A stretch of DNA of 8,305 nucleotides. Origin: Spirochaetota bacterium. Its GTDB lineage: Bacteria; Spirochaetota; UBA4802; UBA5550. Where the stretch lies: the NCBI GenBank assembly GCA_022704585.1, contig JAKJGD010000063.1, forward strand, positions 1 to 8,305. The letters run 5' to 3'. The position numbers and the translations under genes were made by a program. Shown piece by piece: positions 1 to 6,594 of the stretch. Under the pieces are notes generated by a model. The model saw nothing but the letters and a program-made list of their open reading frames with translations. It searched no databases and was not told the DNA's origin. The first letter of the stretch is position 1; each line of letters opens with the position of its first letter.

Positions 1-443
1 TCGACCGGGACCAGCGGAAAGCGCTCCATGAAGGCGCGGGCGAACAGGCCCGATCCGGATTTCCGCGCGTTCCCTTTTTCGTCGTAGACCTTGACCCGCT
101 CCATGCCGCTTGAGGGCGAGTCGCTTTTGAATATGAAGCCGCAGAGGTCCTCGGCCGCGAGGGCGAGAAGCCTGTCCGCGATCCAGCGTTCCATCCGCGC
201 CGTCAGGTCTTTCCCCGACTCCTGCGTCACAAGCCGCGGGGAAGCCGGGTTGCCGACCAGGCGCATTGCCTCGCGCGGAGTGCCGAGCCCGGCCTCGGAT
301 TCCGGGCACACGGGCACGTAGTCGAAAAACGCGCCCAGCGTACCGGTCAGGTATGGGTCGTGCTTGTGTCCGCCGTCATATCGCACCGGTTTCCCCAGGA
401 GGCAGGAGCTTATTCCGACGCGAATTTTTTTCATCACATTCAT
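1..443 (-). CDS. DUF523-family (TudS/YbgA-like) protein, N-terminal part, cut by window edge
   Basis: Translation from the ATG at 443 gives 147 complete codons and then runs off position 1. The opening (IRVGISSCLLG, VRYDGGHKHD, VPVCPE near residue 46, GLGTPREAMRLVG) is the DUF523 signature. This family includes the thiouracil desulfurase TudS, which holds an Fe-S cluster on conserved cysteines. Cys14, Cys46 and Cys101 are present, but the usual SPSCG motif reads SPSSG here (Ser112). The stretch after it (MERVKVY, then GLFARAFMERFPLVPV) resembles the longer DUF523-DUF1722 fusions more than stand-alone proteins, so a DUF1722 domain probably follows outside the window. A second in-frame ATG lies at 434; neither start has a clear Shine-Dalgarno. 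Family membership is secure. The substrate is unknown, and desulfuration of a thiolated base or nucleoside is only a family-level possibility. Confidence 0.88.
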   Translation of the reverse strand, partial: MNVMKKIRVGISSCLLGKPVRYDGGHKHDPYLTGTLGAFFDYVPVCPESEAGLGTPREAMRLVGNPASPRLVTQESGKDLTARMERWIADRLLALAAEDLCGFIFKSDSPSSGMERVKVYDEKGNARKSGSGLFARAFMERFPLVPV

Positions 444-450
444 GGCTTTA

Positions 451-478
451 ATAATACACTATAATAACTAAAAAGCAA
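451..478 (-). promoter_or_regulatory. Candidate sigma70-type promoter for the DUF523 gene
   Basis: On the minus strand, TTGCTT (473-478) is followed after 16 bp by TATTAT (451-456). The -10 element ends only 7 bp before the ATG at 443, so transcription would start at or next to that codon. This would give a nearly leaderless mRNA, which agrees with the lack of a Shine-Dalgarno. The tract is AT-rich, so chance matches are likely. Confidence 0.3.
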
Positions 479-544
479 TTACATTCGCGCTGCCGCGGAC
501 ATTTTTCCGGAATCCCGGCCTTGCCGATTCCCTTAAAATATTTC

Positions 545-572
545 TTTACAATATCGACATTTCAGGTAGAAT
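545..572 (+). promoter_or_regulatory. Candidate sigma70-type promoter for the phosphorylase gene
   Basis: TTTACA (545-550) and TAGAAT (567-572) are separated by 16 bp, and each differs from the consensus at one position. Transcription would start near 579, leaving a leader of about 65 nt before the ATG at 644. The leader contains a five-base-pair hairpin with a CTAC loop (601-614) and the Shine-Dalgarno. No operator is recognisable. Confidence 0.45.
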
Positions 573-630
573 TCCGGTAAGCCGGGGAAAAGCGCCTGCA
601 GCGGCCTACGCCGCGCGATACAATTCACCG

Positions 631-641
631 AAAGGGGGGGG
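631..641 (+). promoter_or_regulatory. Ribosome binding site of glgP
   Basis: A purine-only run of three A and eight G lies just upstream of the ATG at 644. It fixes that start against alternatives; no other ATG in frame lies close upstream. The run of eight G is longer than usual and could be a slippage or sequencing-error hotspot. Confidence 0.7.
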
Positions 642-643
642 CC

Positions 644-3142
644 ATGCCGAAGAAAAAAACCGGAAGAGACAAACTCACAACTACGACAAATCCGCACGAA
701 GGGCGGGACGTCGAGTCGCTGAAACAATCCTATATCCATCACCTGGAATATTCCCTCGCGAAGGACGAGTTCTCCGCGACCATCCACGACAAATACAAGA
801 GCGTCGCCCTCCTCGCACGGGATCGCCTGGTCGAGCGGTGGATAGAGACGCAACAGGCCTATTACCGGGACGACGCCAAGCGGGTCTATTACCTGTCGCT
901 GGAGTTCCTCATGGGAAGGACCCTGGGGAACAGCCTCATGAACGCCGGCCTGTATGATAACACTCACCGCGCGCTCATGGAGCTCGGATACGACCTTGAA
1001 GAGCTGCGCGAGGCGGAGTGGGACGCGGGACTGGGGAACGGCGGCCTGGGCCGCCTGGCGGCCTGCTTCCTTGACTCGATGGCGACGCTGGGGCTTCCGG
1101 CATACGGCTACGGCGTCCGCTACGACTACGGCATCTTCCGCCAGCACGTCCGCGACGGCTACCAGGTCGAGGAACCCGACAATTGGCTCCGCTACGGAAA
1201 CCCCTGGGAATTCGAGAGGCCGGAATACCTCTACCCGGTCAAATTCTACGGCGGTGTAAAACAGTACACCGATACAGCGGGCACATTTCACAGCGACTGG
1301 ATCGACGCTGACGAGATCATGGCAATGGCCTATGACACGCCCATACCCGGCTGGGGAAACGAGACCGTCAATACCATGCGCCTCTGGGCCGCCAAGGCAA
1401 CGCGCGATTTCAATTTCGATTATTTCAACCATGGCGATTATCACCGCGCGGTGGAGGACAAGTCCCGCTCGGAGATCATCTCGAAGGTGCTCTACCCGAA
1501 CGACAACGCGTCCCAGGGCAAGGAGCTCCGGCTCAAGCAGGAATACTTCTTCGTGTCCGCCACGCTCCAGGACATTGTCCGCCGGTACCGGAAATACCAC
1601 GACTCGTTCGATCTCTTCCCCGAGAAGGTGGCCATCCAGCTCAACGACACGCACCCGGCCATCGCGATACCGGAGCTCATACGCTTGCTCGTCGATTGCG
1701 AGGGGCTCGGCTGGGAAAAGGCCTGGGAGATCACGGTGAAGACCTTCGGCTACACCAACCACACGATACTCCCCGAGGCCCTGGAAACGTGGGCGGTGGA
1801 ACTGGTGGAGCGGCTCCTTCCCCGCCACATACAGATCATCTACGAGATCAACCGCCGCCTGATCGACGCGGTCCGCGCGGCCTGCCCCGGCGACGAGGCC
1901 AGGGTGCAGCGCATGTCCATCATCGAGGAGGGGCCGGAGCGCCGGGTGCGCATGGCGCACATGGCGATCGCGGGGAGCCACTCGGTCAACGGCGTGGCCG
2001 CGATCCACTCTGACATCCTGAAGAACCGGGTCTTCCGTGATTTCTACGAGCTCTGGCCGGAGCGCTTCAACAACAAGACCAACGGCATCACGCAGCGCCG
2101 GTGGCTCAGGCTTTGCAACCGGGGGCTTTCCTCGCTCATCTCGTCGCGCATCGGCGACACATGGGTGACCGACCTGTTCGAGCTGAAGAAGCTCGCGCCA
2201 CTGGCGGACGACGCCTCGTTCCGGGAGGAATGGCGCGCGGTGAAACGCCGCAACAAGGAGCTGCTGGCCCGCTACATCATGGAGCGGAACAACATCGCGG
2301 TGGACGTCGACTCGATGTTCGACTGCCACGTCAAGCGCCTTCATGAATACAAGCGCCAGCTCCTGAACGTCCTCCATCTCATAACCCTGTACAACCGGAT
2401 TATCGACGGGACCCTCAAGGCCGCGCCTCGCACCGCCATCTTCGCGGGCAAGTCCGCCCCCGGTTACCAGATGGCGAAGCTCATCATCAGGCTCATCAAC
2501 GCGGTCGGCGATGCCGTCAACAACGACCCGCGCGCCAGGGGCCTCCTGAAAGTGGTCTTTCTCCGGAACTACTGCGTCTCCAACGCGGAAAAGATCATCC
2601 CCGCCGCGGACCTCTCGGAGCAGATATCGACCGCCGGGACCGAGGCCTCCGGCACCGGCAACATGAAGTTCGCGCTGAACGGCGCCCTCACCATCGGGAC
2701 CCTGGACGGGGCGAACATCGAGATACGCGACGAGGTGGGCGCGGATAACATCTTCATTTTCGGACTGACGGCCGACGAGGTCGCGTCGCTGCGCCGTACC
2801 GGGTACGACCCCCGCCATTTTTACCGGGCGAACCAGGAGCTGCGCCGCGCGATCGACATGATAGAGAACGGTTTCTTCTCGCGCGACGACCCGGCCCTGT
2901 TCAGGCCGATCGTCGATTCACTTCTCGATAAAGGTGACCAGTACATGCTCCTCGCGGATTACGAGTCCTACATCCACTGCCAGGAGCGGGCGGGCGAGAC
3001 TTTCCGGGACCAGGACTCATGGACGCGCATGTCGATCCTGAACGCCGCCGGCATGGGCAGGTTCTCGACCGACCGGACCATCAGGGAATACGCGGCCGAG
3101 ATATGGGGCGCGCAACCGGTCACGGTCAGGCAGGGCGATTAA
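644..3142 (+). CDS. glgP: Glycogen/maltodextrin phosphorylase
   Basis: PLP-dependent alpha-glucan phosphorylase (GT35) that cleaves terminal alpha-1,4-linked glucose with phosphate, releasing glucose-1-phosphate in the cytoplasm. At 832 residues it is full length for the family. Visible motifs are YYLSLEFLMGR, DAGLGNGGLGRLAACFLDS from residue 127, LNDTHP (His337), TNHT (His373, matching the catalytic-loop His377 of rabbit muscle enzyme), VKRLHEYKRQ (Arg565 and Lys570 match the phosphate contacts Arg569 and Lys574), and EASGTGNMKF with the PLP-binding lysine at 675. The chain follows the animal muscle enzyme closely, including the RR pair in TLQDIVRRY that contacts AMP there; whether this enzyme is allosteric is unknown. 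The near-invariant NGITPRRW reads NGITQRRW (Gln484). The start is chosen by the strong RBS. A metallophosphoesterase gene follows 3-6 bp after the stop. No other glycogen gene is in the window. Glycogen versus maltodextrin preference cannot be read from the sequence. Confidence 0.97.
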   Translation: MPKKKTGRDKLTTTTNPHEGRDVESLKQSYIHHLEYSLAKDEFSATIHDKYKSVALLARDRLVERWIETQQAYYRDDAKRVYYLSLEFLMGRTLGNSLMNAGLYDNTHRALMELGYDLEELREAEWDAGLGNGGLGRLAACFLDSMATLGLPAYGYGVRYDYGIFRQHVRDGYQVEEPDNWLRYGNPWEFERPEYLYPVKFYGGVKQYTDTAGTFHSDWIDADEIMAMAYDTPIPGWGNETVNTMRLWAAKATRDFNFDYFNHGDYHRAVEDKSRSEIISKVLYPNDNASQGKELRLKQEYFFVSATLQDIVRRYRKYHDSFDLFPEKVAIQLNDTHPAIAIPELIRLLVDCEGLGWEKAWEITVKTFGYTNHTILPEALETWAVELVERLLPRHIQIIYEINRRLIDAVRAACPGDEARVQRMSIIEEGPERRVRMAHMAIAGSHSVNGVAAIHSDILKNRVFRDFYELWPERFNNKTNGITQRRWLRLCNRGLSSLISSRIGDTWVTDLFELKKLAPLADDASFREEWRAVKRRNKELLARYIMERNNIAVDVDSMFDCHVKRLHEYKRQLLNVLHLITLYNRIIDGTLKAAPRTAIFAGKSAPGYQMAKLIIRLINAVGDAVNNDPRARGLLKVVFLRNYCVSNAEKIIPAADLSEQISTAGTEASGTGNMKFALNGALTIGTLDGANIEIRDEVGADNIFIFGLTADEVASLRRTGYDPRHFYRANQELRRAIDMIENGFFSRDDPALFRPIVDSLLDKGDQYMLLADYESYIHCQERAGETFRDQDSWTRMSILNAAGMGRFSTDRTIREYAAEIWGAQPVTVRQGD

Positions 3143-3145
3143 GGC

Positions 3146-4006
3146 GTGATGCGGATTAAAAAGCACCTGGCCATATGCTGCATTGTCACGGCCCTTATCC
3201 TGGGATACGGCTTAACCATAGAGCGGTACGCGCTGCGGATCAACACCTACCCGCTCCATTTCGAGAACCTGCCCGCGGCATTCAACGGGTACAGGATCCT
3301 CGTGATCACCGACCTCCATTACGGGCGCCTGATGTCAAAACCATGGGTCAGCGAGATTATTGAAAGGGCCAACAGGGCCGGCGCGGACTGTATCGTCTGC
3401 CTGGGCGATTACGTGAAAAAGAGGAACACGAAAGACGAGCTACGGGTTATATGGCCCATGCTGAAAACACTGAAGGCACCGGGCGGCGTCTTCTTCATCA
3501 ACGGGAACCACGAGCACTGGGCCGACCATGCGCTCTCCCTGCGCCTGCTCGAAGAGAGCGGTTCATCGCTCAGGCACCGTCACGCGGTAATCAGGAAAGG
3601 GGGCGCAGCGGTGGCCCTTGCCGGGTGCGGCGATGCCCGGGGAGGCGATGAGCCGGGACTGGACGAGGCCCTGGACCGCGTCCCCGATGGGATGTTCACT
3701 ATCCTGCTGGCCCACAACCCGGACGCCGCGGACCTGCCCCGAAAAAAACCGGTTGACCTGTTCCTGTGCGGCCACACGCACGGGGGCCAGATCGTTGTAC
3801 CGGTGATCGATTACCCGGTCATGATACCGGTTGACAATAAACTATACGACAGCGGGTTGAAACATAACGCGCGGCGCGAGGCGGTTTTTATATCCAGGGG
3901 CATCGGCTGGGGCGTGGCGCCGGTGCGGCTGAACTGCACTCCCGAAATCGCAATTATCCAGCTGGTGAGCAAAAAAGGCTCGCGCCTGGCCAGGGCGGCC
4001 CGGTGA
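3146..4006 (+). CDS. Membrane-anchored calcineurin-like metallophosphoesterase (YaeI/YkuE/LpxG type)
   Basis: A 286-residue binuclear metal phosphoesterase. Lys-rich residues 4-7 and a hydrophobic segment at about 8-25 form a signal anchor, placing the catalytic domain outside the cytoplasmic membrane. The metal-ligand motifs appear in order: DLH (Asp56, His58), GDYV (Asp88), GNHEHW (Asn121, His122), AHNPD (His190) and GHTHGGQ (His210, His212), so the site looks intact. Relatives include E. coli YaeI, B. subtilis YkuE and the chlamydial lipid A enzyme LpxG, which hydrolyses UDP-2,3-diacylglucosamine. The substrate here cannot be told, and a role in lipid A synthesis is only one option. The start is GTG at 3146 or the adjacent ATG at 3149; AAGG at 3141-3144, overlapping the glgP stop, is the nearest Shine-Dalgarno-like element. 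The tight spacing suggests co-transcription and translational coupling with glgP. The gene converges on the PD40 gene with 7 bp between stop codons. Confidence 0.93.
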   Translation: MMRIKKHLAICCIVTALILGYGLTIERYALRINTYPLHFENLPAAFNGYRILVITDLHYGRLMSKPWVSEIIERANRAGADCIVCLGDYVKKRNTKDELRVIWPMLKTLKAPGGVFFINGNHEHWADHALSLRLLEESGSSLRHRHAVIRKGGAAVALAGCGDARGGDEPGLDEALDRVPDGMFTILLAHNPDAADLPRKKPVDLFLCGHTHGGQIVVPVIDYPVMIPVDNKLYDSGLKHNARREAVFISRGIGWGVAPVRLNCTPEIAIIQLVSKKGSRLARAAR

Positions 4007-4024
4007 ATGCCGTTTACGGCCGGG
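3999..4024. terminator. Possible shared hairpin at the convergent gene ends
   Basis: CCCGG (3999-4003) can pair with CCGGG (4020-4024), and inside this CCG (4010-4012) can pair with CGG (4017-4019) around a TTTA loop, with an unpaired bulge. The structure spans both stop codons (TGA 4004-4006 plus, TAA 4014-4016 minus). There is no T tract on either side, so intrinsic termination is doubtful; it is the only candidate in the 7-bp gap. Confidence 0.2.
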
Positions 4025-4979
4025 ACACCACGTAAATGCTGAAAAATTCACCTTCCTTGCGGTGGTAATACAGCTTCTTTCCGTCATAGGAGAGCGACGG
4101 CGCTTCCACGAATAAGCCCTTCAGAACTCCGATGCACCGGGGAGCGCCGAACGGTCCGACGGCAGTAGTCCTCTTCGCCACCAGGATCGAAGGCATGCTC
4201 GAACCGTAACAAAAGCGCGTGAAGAACAGCTCCTTTCCGTCGGCGCTGATGCAGGGGGCGTAGTTAAGGCACCCGTCATTGTTGACACGGGCCATGATCT
4301 GTTCGGTATCGGCTTTCTTGTAGAACCGGTTATCACGCTCCGAACGGGTTGCGACCCCTATCCGCGCGGTCCTGGGATACGATCCCCCTGAGAAATACGC
4401 GTTTACGAAGTAGAGGTCCTCGCCGGTCGGGCTCACTTCAGCGTCCATGACGATCCAGCCTGGCTTCTCTATGTAAAAATCCCCGTCTACCGCGGAAGGA
4501 GCGGCAACTGCGCCATCGGAAAATATCCCGGTATACACGTTTTTATAACTCCAGGGATACGCGCGAGTCGAAATAAAATAATACTCTCCGTCATCATCCA
4601 TGCTGGCCACCGCATCGCGGTGGGGCGGCGTTCCATTCACCCCGGTAATTTTATCCGCAAGCGTGAACGAAGTAGCACTCGCGCCGGTTGCATAATAAAG
4701 GCTGGTGTTATCACCGTCATTCAGACTGTTGAAAAAGAGATATAAACCGTCACGTGTTATGAACGGTTCCATCGCGTTACTATCATAGCCCGAGACATTC
4801 ACTTTTTGCTGGTTCCCGAACTCCGTGTTTTCGACGTCGCATTGCTGCGGCGGAACGGAAACGAAATCACTCCCTTTCGCCTTCGTGCACCGCCAGTAGA
4901 AGAGTACCGCAAGGAACAGAAAAAAAGCCATGCACACCCGATAAAGCATTATCGGCTTCTGCGAATCATTCATACTCAT
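4014..4979 (-). CDS. Membrane-anchored PD40 (TolB-like) beta-propeller protein
   Basis: A 321-residue protein from the ATG at 4979. Residues 12-29 are strongly hydrophobic and followed by basic residues, so it is probably tethered to the membrane with its bulk in the periplasm. At least five blades carry the PD40 pattern of a small/acidic start, then DG and aromatic residues: about 71-83 (TRDGLYLFF), 122-136, 179-192 (SPTGEDLYFV), 240-254 (SADGKELFFTR) and 292-306 (SYDGKKLYYHR). This fold is known from TolB and many periplasmic binding or scaffold proteins; no catalytic motif is seen and no function is assigned. Cys31 sits after the hydrophobic segment, but the preceding residues FYWR do not make a lipobox. 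ATGs at 4973 and 4949 are alternative starts; AAGGCAGG lies 11 nt before 4979. The frame stays open upstream to 5348, but that part is antisense to the acyltransferase and lies beyond the predicted promoter. The gene is visibly less G+C-rich than glgP. Confidence 0.8.
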   Translation of the reverse strand: MSMNDSQKPIMLYRVCMAFFLFLAVLFYWRCTKAKGSDFVSVPPQQCDVENTEFGNQQKVNVSGYDSNAMEPFITRDGLYLFFNSLNDGDNTSLYYATGASATSFTLADKITGVNGTPPHRDAVASMDDDGEYYFISTRAYPWSYKNVYTGIFSDGAVAAPSAVDGDFYIEKPGWIVMDAEVSPTGEDLYFVNAYFSGGSYPRTARIGVATRSERDNRFYKKADTEQIMARVNNDGCLNYAPCISADGKELFFTRFCYGSSMPSILVAKRTTAVGPFGAPRCIGVLKGLFVEAPSLSYDGKKLYYHRKEGEFFSIYVVSRP

Positions 4980-5040
4980 TTGATCATCGACCTGCCTTGG
5001 GGGGCGGATTCCTGCCGCCATTTCTGTGTACAACCGACGG

Positions 5041-5069
5041 AATATACAAATATCGGCGGGCGGCGGCAA
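5041..5069 (-). promoter_or_regulatory. Candidate sigma70-type promoter for the PD40 gene
   Basis: On the minus strand, TTGCCG (5064-5069) and TATATT (5041-5046) are exactly 17 bp apart. The -10 matches the consensus at five of six positions and the -35 at four. Transcription would start near 5034, leaving a leader of roughly 55 nt before the ATG at 4979. This position supports the shorter gene start over the upstream open frame. Confidence 0.5.
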
Positions 5070-5076
5070 CAAAATG

Positions 5077-5130
5077 TTGAATTTTTTTAATAATTTTTTT
5101 ATTGCAATAACGCTTCCCCGGAGGTTTGAT
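5077..5130 (+). promoter_or_regulatory. AT-rich tract and possible promoter before the acyltransferase gene
   Basis: Positions 5077-5110 are almost all A and T, with two runs of seven T. Immediately after, TTGCAA (5102-5107) and TTTGAT (5125-5130) are 17 bp apart, with four of six consensus matches each. A start near 5137 would give a leader of about 30 nt. The T runs could act as an UP element for this promoter; they are not preceded by a hairpin and so do not look like a terminator. Weak call. Confidence 0.25.
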
Positions 5131-5166
5131 TGCTTTGATTTGCACAAAAACCCGGCTTTGATCATC

Positions 5167-6285
5167 ATGGACAACATCACGGGCGGCAAACGGATCATCT
5201 CACTTGACGTGTTCCGCGGCTTCACGATTGCAGGCATGATACTGGTGAACAACCAGGGCGACTGGAGCTGCGTATATCCGGCGTTTGCCCACGCGCCATG
5301 GCACGGGTGGCTCGGCGCGGATTTCGTGTTCCCCTTCTTTCTCTTCATCCTGGGCGCGTCGCTCTATTTCTCGCTGACCGTGCGGATGGAGGCGGGAGTT
5401 GAACGGCCGCGGCTCGCGATGGGGATACTTCGCCGCAGCGCGGTCATTGTCATCCTGGGGCTCCTGCTGAACCTCGTTCCCTCGTTCGACCTCGCGTCCG
5501 TGCGCATACCGGGCGTGCTCCAGCGCATCGGCCTGTGCTATTGTTTTGCATCACTCCTGTTCCTGTACGCCGGCCGCCGTGCGCAGGTAACTATCACCCT
5601 TGCGGTGCTGGCTCTCTACACGTTCCTGCTCCTCTTCATTACACCGCAGGGCCCCGGCAGCGGCTCTCTCGAGCCCTGCTGCAATCTTCCCGGCTTCATT
5701 GACGGCATGCTGTTCCCGGGCCACACCTACGAGCATGCCCCGGTTCCCGGGTTTGACCCGGAAGGCCTGCTCTCCACCCTGCCGGCCATTGCCAGCGCCA
5801 TGACCGGCGTGTTCGCCGCTGCCTGGTTACGGCCCGGCTCCCGCGCACGACAGGCGCTCCCCCTCGCCGGTATCGTCATGACAGCGGCAGGACTGGCTCT
5901 GGACCCACTTCTGCCTATAAATAAAAACCTCTGGACGCCTGCCTACGTCCTCTTCACCGGAGGCGCCGCCATGGTGCTCCTTTATTTTACAGGCCTCCTG
6001 TTCGACGGCGGGCGTTTTGGACGCGCCGCGGTCCCGTTCCTGGTTTTCGGAAGGAACGCGATCGCGGTCTATCTCCTGTCGTCTATAGCCGGCAGGGTCA
6101 TGGTTTCCCTGTCCATCACGGTTAATGGCGCGGGCAAATCCGTGAAAGCGCTCATATACGAGTCCCTGTTCGCGCCCCTTGCCCCGCCCTGCGCCGCCTC
6201 CCTGCTCTACGCAGCCGCGTTCACCCTGGTCTGGCTCGGCATCATGTATCTTCCCTATCGCAAAAAGCTTTTCATCAGCATATAA
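5167..6285 (+). CDS. Heparan-alpha-glucosaminide N-acetyltransferase-type membrane acyltransferase (DUF5009/NagX-like)
   Basis: A 372-residue integral membrane protein with about ten hydrophobic segments (near 16-32, 50-68, 90-106, 117-133, 139-157, 205-220, 229-245, 258-275, 290-310, 346-362). Family motifs are RIISLDVFRGFTIAGMILVNN at the N-terminus (residues 9-29), HAPWHGWLGADFVFPFF with His42 aligned to the catalytic His of human HGSNAT, VRIPGVLQRIG, FDPEGLLSTLPAI, INKNLWTPAYVL and FGRNAIAVYL. Human HGSNAT passes an acetyl group from cytosolic acetyl-CoA across the membrane to glucosamine; bacterial relatives are thought to act on amino sugars or glycans, but the acceptor here is unknown. 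The start at 5167 places the first motif where the family has it. The frame is open back to ATGs at 5074 and 5026, but those add an atypical low-complexity extension. No good Shine-Dalgarno precedes 5167; a GGAGG at 5120-5124 is 42 nt away and unexplained. The gene stands alone, divergent from the PD40 gene. Confidence 0.92.
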   Translation: MDNITGGKRIISLDVFRGFTIAGMILVNNQGDWSCVYPAFAHAPWHGWLGADFVFPFFLFILGASLYFSLTVRMEAGVERPRLAMGILRRSAVIVILGLLLNLVPSFDLASVRIPGVLQRIGLCYCFASLLFLYAGRRAQVTITLAVLALYTFLLLFITPQGPGSGSLEPCCNLPGFIDGMLFPGHTYEHAPVPGFDPEGLLSTLPAIASAMTGVFAAAWLRPGSRARQALPLAGIVMTAAGLALDPLLPINKNLWTPAYVLFTGGAAMVLLYFTGLLFDGGRFGRAAVPFLVFGRNAIAVYLLSSIAGRVMVSLSITVNGAGKSVKALIYESLFAPLAPPCAASLLYAAAFTLVWLGIMYLPYRKKLFISI

Positions 6286-6300
6286 CCGCGCACATTTCCG

Positions 6301-6319
6301 CCGGACGCGCGGCGCCCGG
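6301..6319 (+). terminator. Hairpin downstream of the acyltransferase, possible weak terminator
   Basis: Four G/C pairs, one A-C mismatch and three more G/C pairs close a GCG loop, beginning 15 bp after the acyltransferase stop. The following bases (TTCATATCG) are only mildly T-rich, so it would be a poor intrinsic terminator, but it may protect the 3' end of the mRNA. Confidence 0.3.
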
Positions 6320-6442
6320 TTCATATCGTATTGACAGGCCGCGACATCGTACGGCCCGGCATACATCGACGGGGCCTGCGCTAATGAAAAAGGATTTCGC
6401 CTCCGGCACAAGCGGGAAAACACGCAGCATCGGCTCAGGAAA

Positions 6443-6592
6443 ATGCGGGGGAGAAAGCATGAACACACGGATAGTATGGAAATCGAACCAACGGCAAAGC
6501 CGTGCCCGCTGTCAATGCCAAAGAGGTATTGCGGCGCATGTCCTGTCCGGCCGAGCTGCACGGGTACGGGCACGCGCCGCGGCCGGGGATAA
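6443..6592 (+). CDS. Possible small Cys-rich protein, 49 residues
   Basis: An ATG at 6443 opens a 49-codon frame ending at TAA 6590-6592, just 2 bp before the stop of the convergent propeller gene. The peptide starts MRGRKHEHTD and carries four cysteines in its second half (Cys21, Cys30, Cys33, Cys39; the core reads RYCGACPVRPSC), an arrangement that could bind zinc or an Fe-S cluster. The RBS is imperfect: AGGA lies only two bases before this ATG. An internal ATG at 6476 would still keep all four cysteines. A competing frame, starting at 6459 with a better-placed GGGGGAG (6447-6453), gives an Arg-rich peptide that overlaps the propeller gene and looks less like a protein. No family is recognised. 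It may be a chance ORF. Confidence 0.25.
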   Translation: MRGRKHEHTDSMEIEPTAKPCPLSMPKRYCGACPVRPSCTGTGTRRGRG

Positions 6593-6594
6593 GA

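Larger units (their letters stand above)
6286..6594. other. Intergenic stretch between convergent genes
   Basis: About 310 bp with no recognisable gene between the acyltransferase stop and the propeller stop. It holds a G+C hairpin at 6301-6319, a perfect TTGACA at 6331-6336 with no -10 at proper distance, a small hairpin at 6491-6503, and a short Cys-rich ORF at 6443-6592. Nothing resembles a tRNA, a recombination site or a known regulatory RNA. Confidence 0.6.

Noticed and set aside
460..465. Perfect TATAAT on the plus strand
   Set aside because: No -35 element lies 15-19 bp upstream, and the TTTACA-TAGAAT pair closer to glgP is a better promoter.
533..2818. A 761-codon open frame on the minus strand across the phosphorylase gene
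   Set aside because: It is antisense to a full-length, fully conserved glgP; its product is a Val/Arg/Asp-rich, family-less sequence of the kind produced by codon bias in G+C-rich genes.
4878..4890. Lipoprotein lipobox at Cys31 of the PD40 protein
   Set aside because: The residues before the Cys are FYWR; bulky and charged residues at -1 to -3 do not fit even the relaxed lipobox.
4980..5348. N-terminal extension of the PD40 gene to 5348
   Set aside because: It is antisense to the acyltransferase N-terminus, lies upstream of the predicted promoter, and shows no domain.
6331..6336. Perfect TTGACA hexamer in the intergenic stretch
   Set aside because: The bases 16-18 bp downstream are G+C-rich, with nothing like a -10 element.
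6491..6503. ACGGC-AAA-GCCGT hairpin as terminator of the propeller gene
   Set aside because: The stem is only five pairs with no T tract on either strand.
5827..6573. A 248-codon minus-strand frame over the acyltransferase end
   Set aside because: Antisense to conserved transmembrane segments, with a low-complexity charged product and no recognisable domain.
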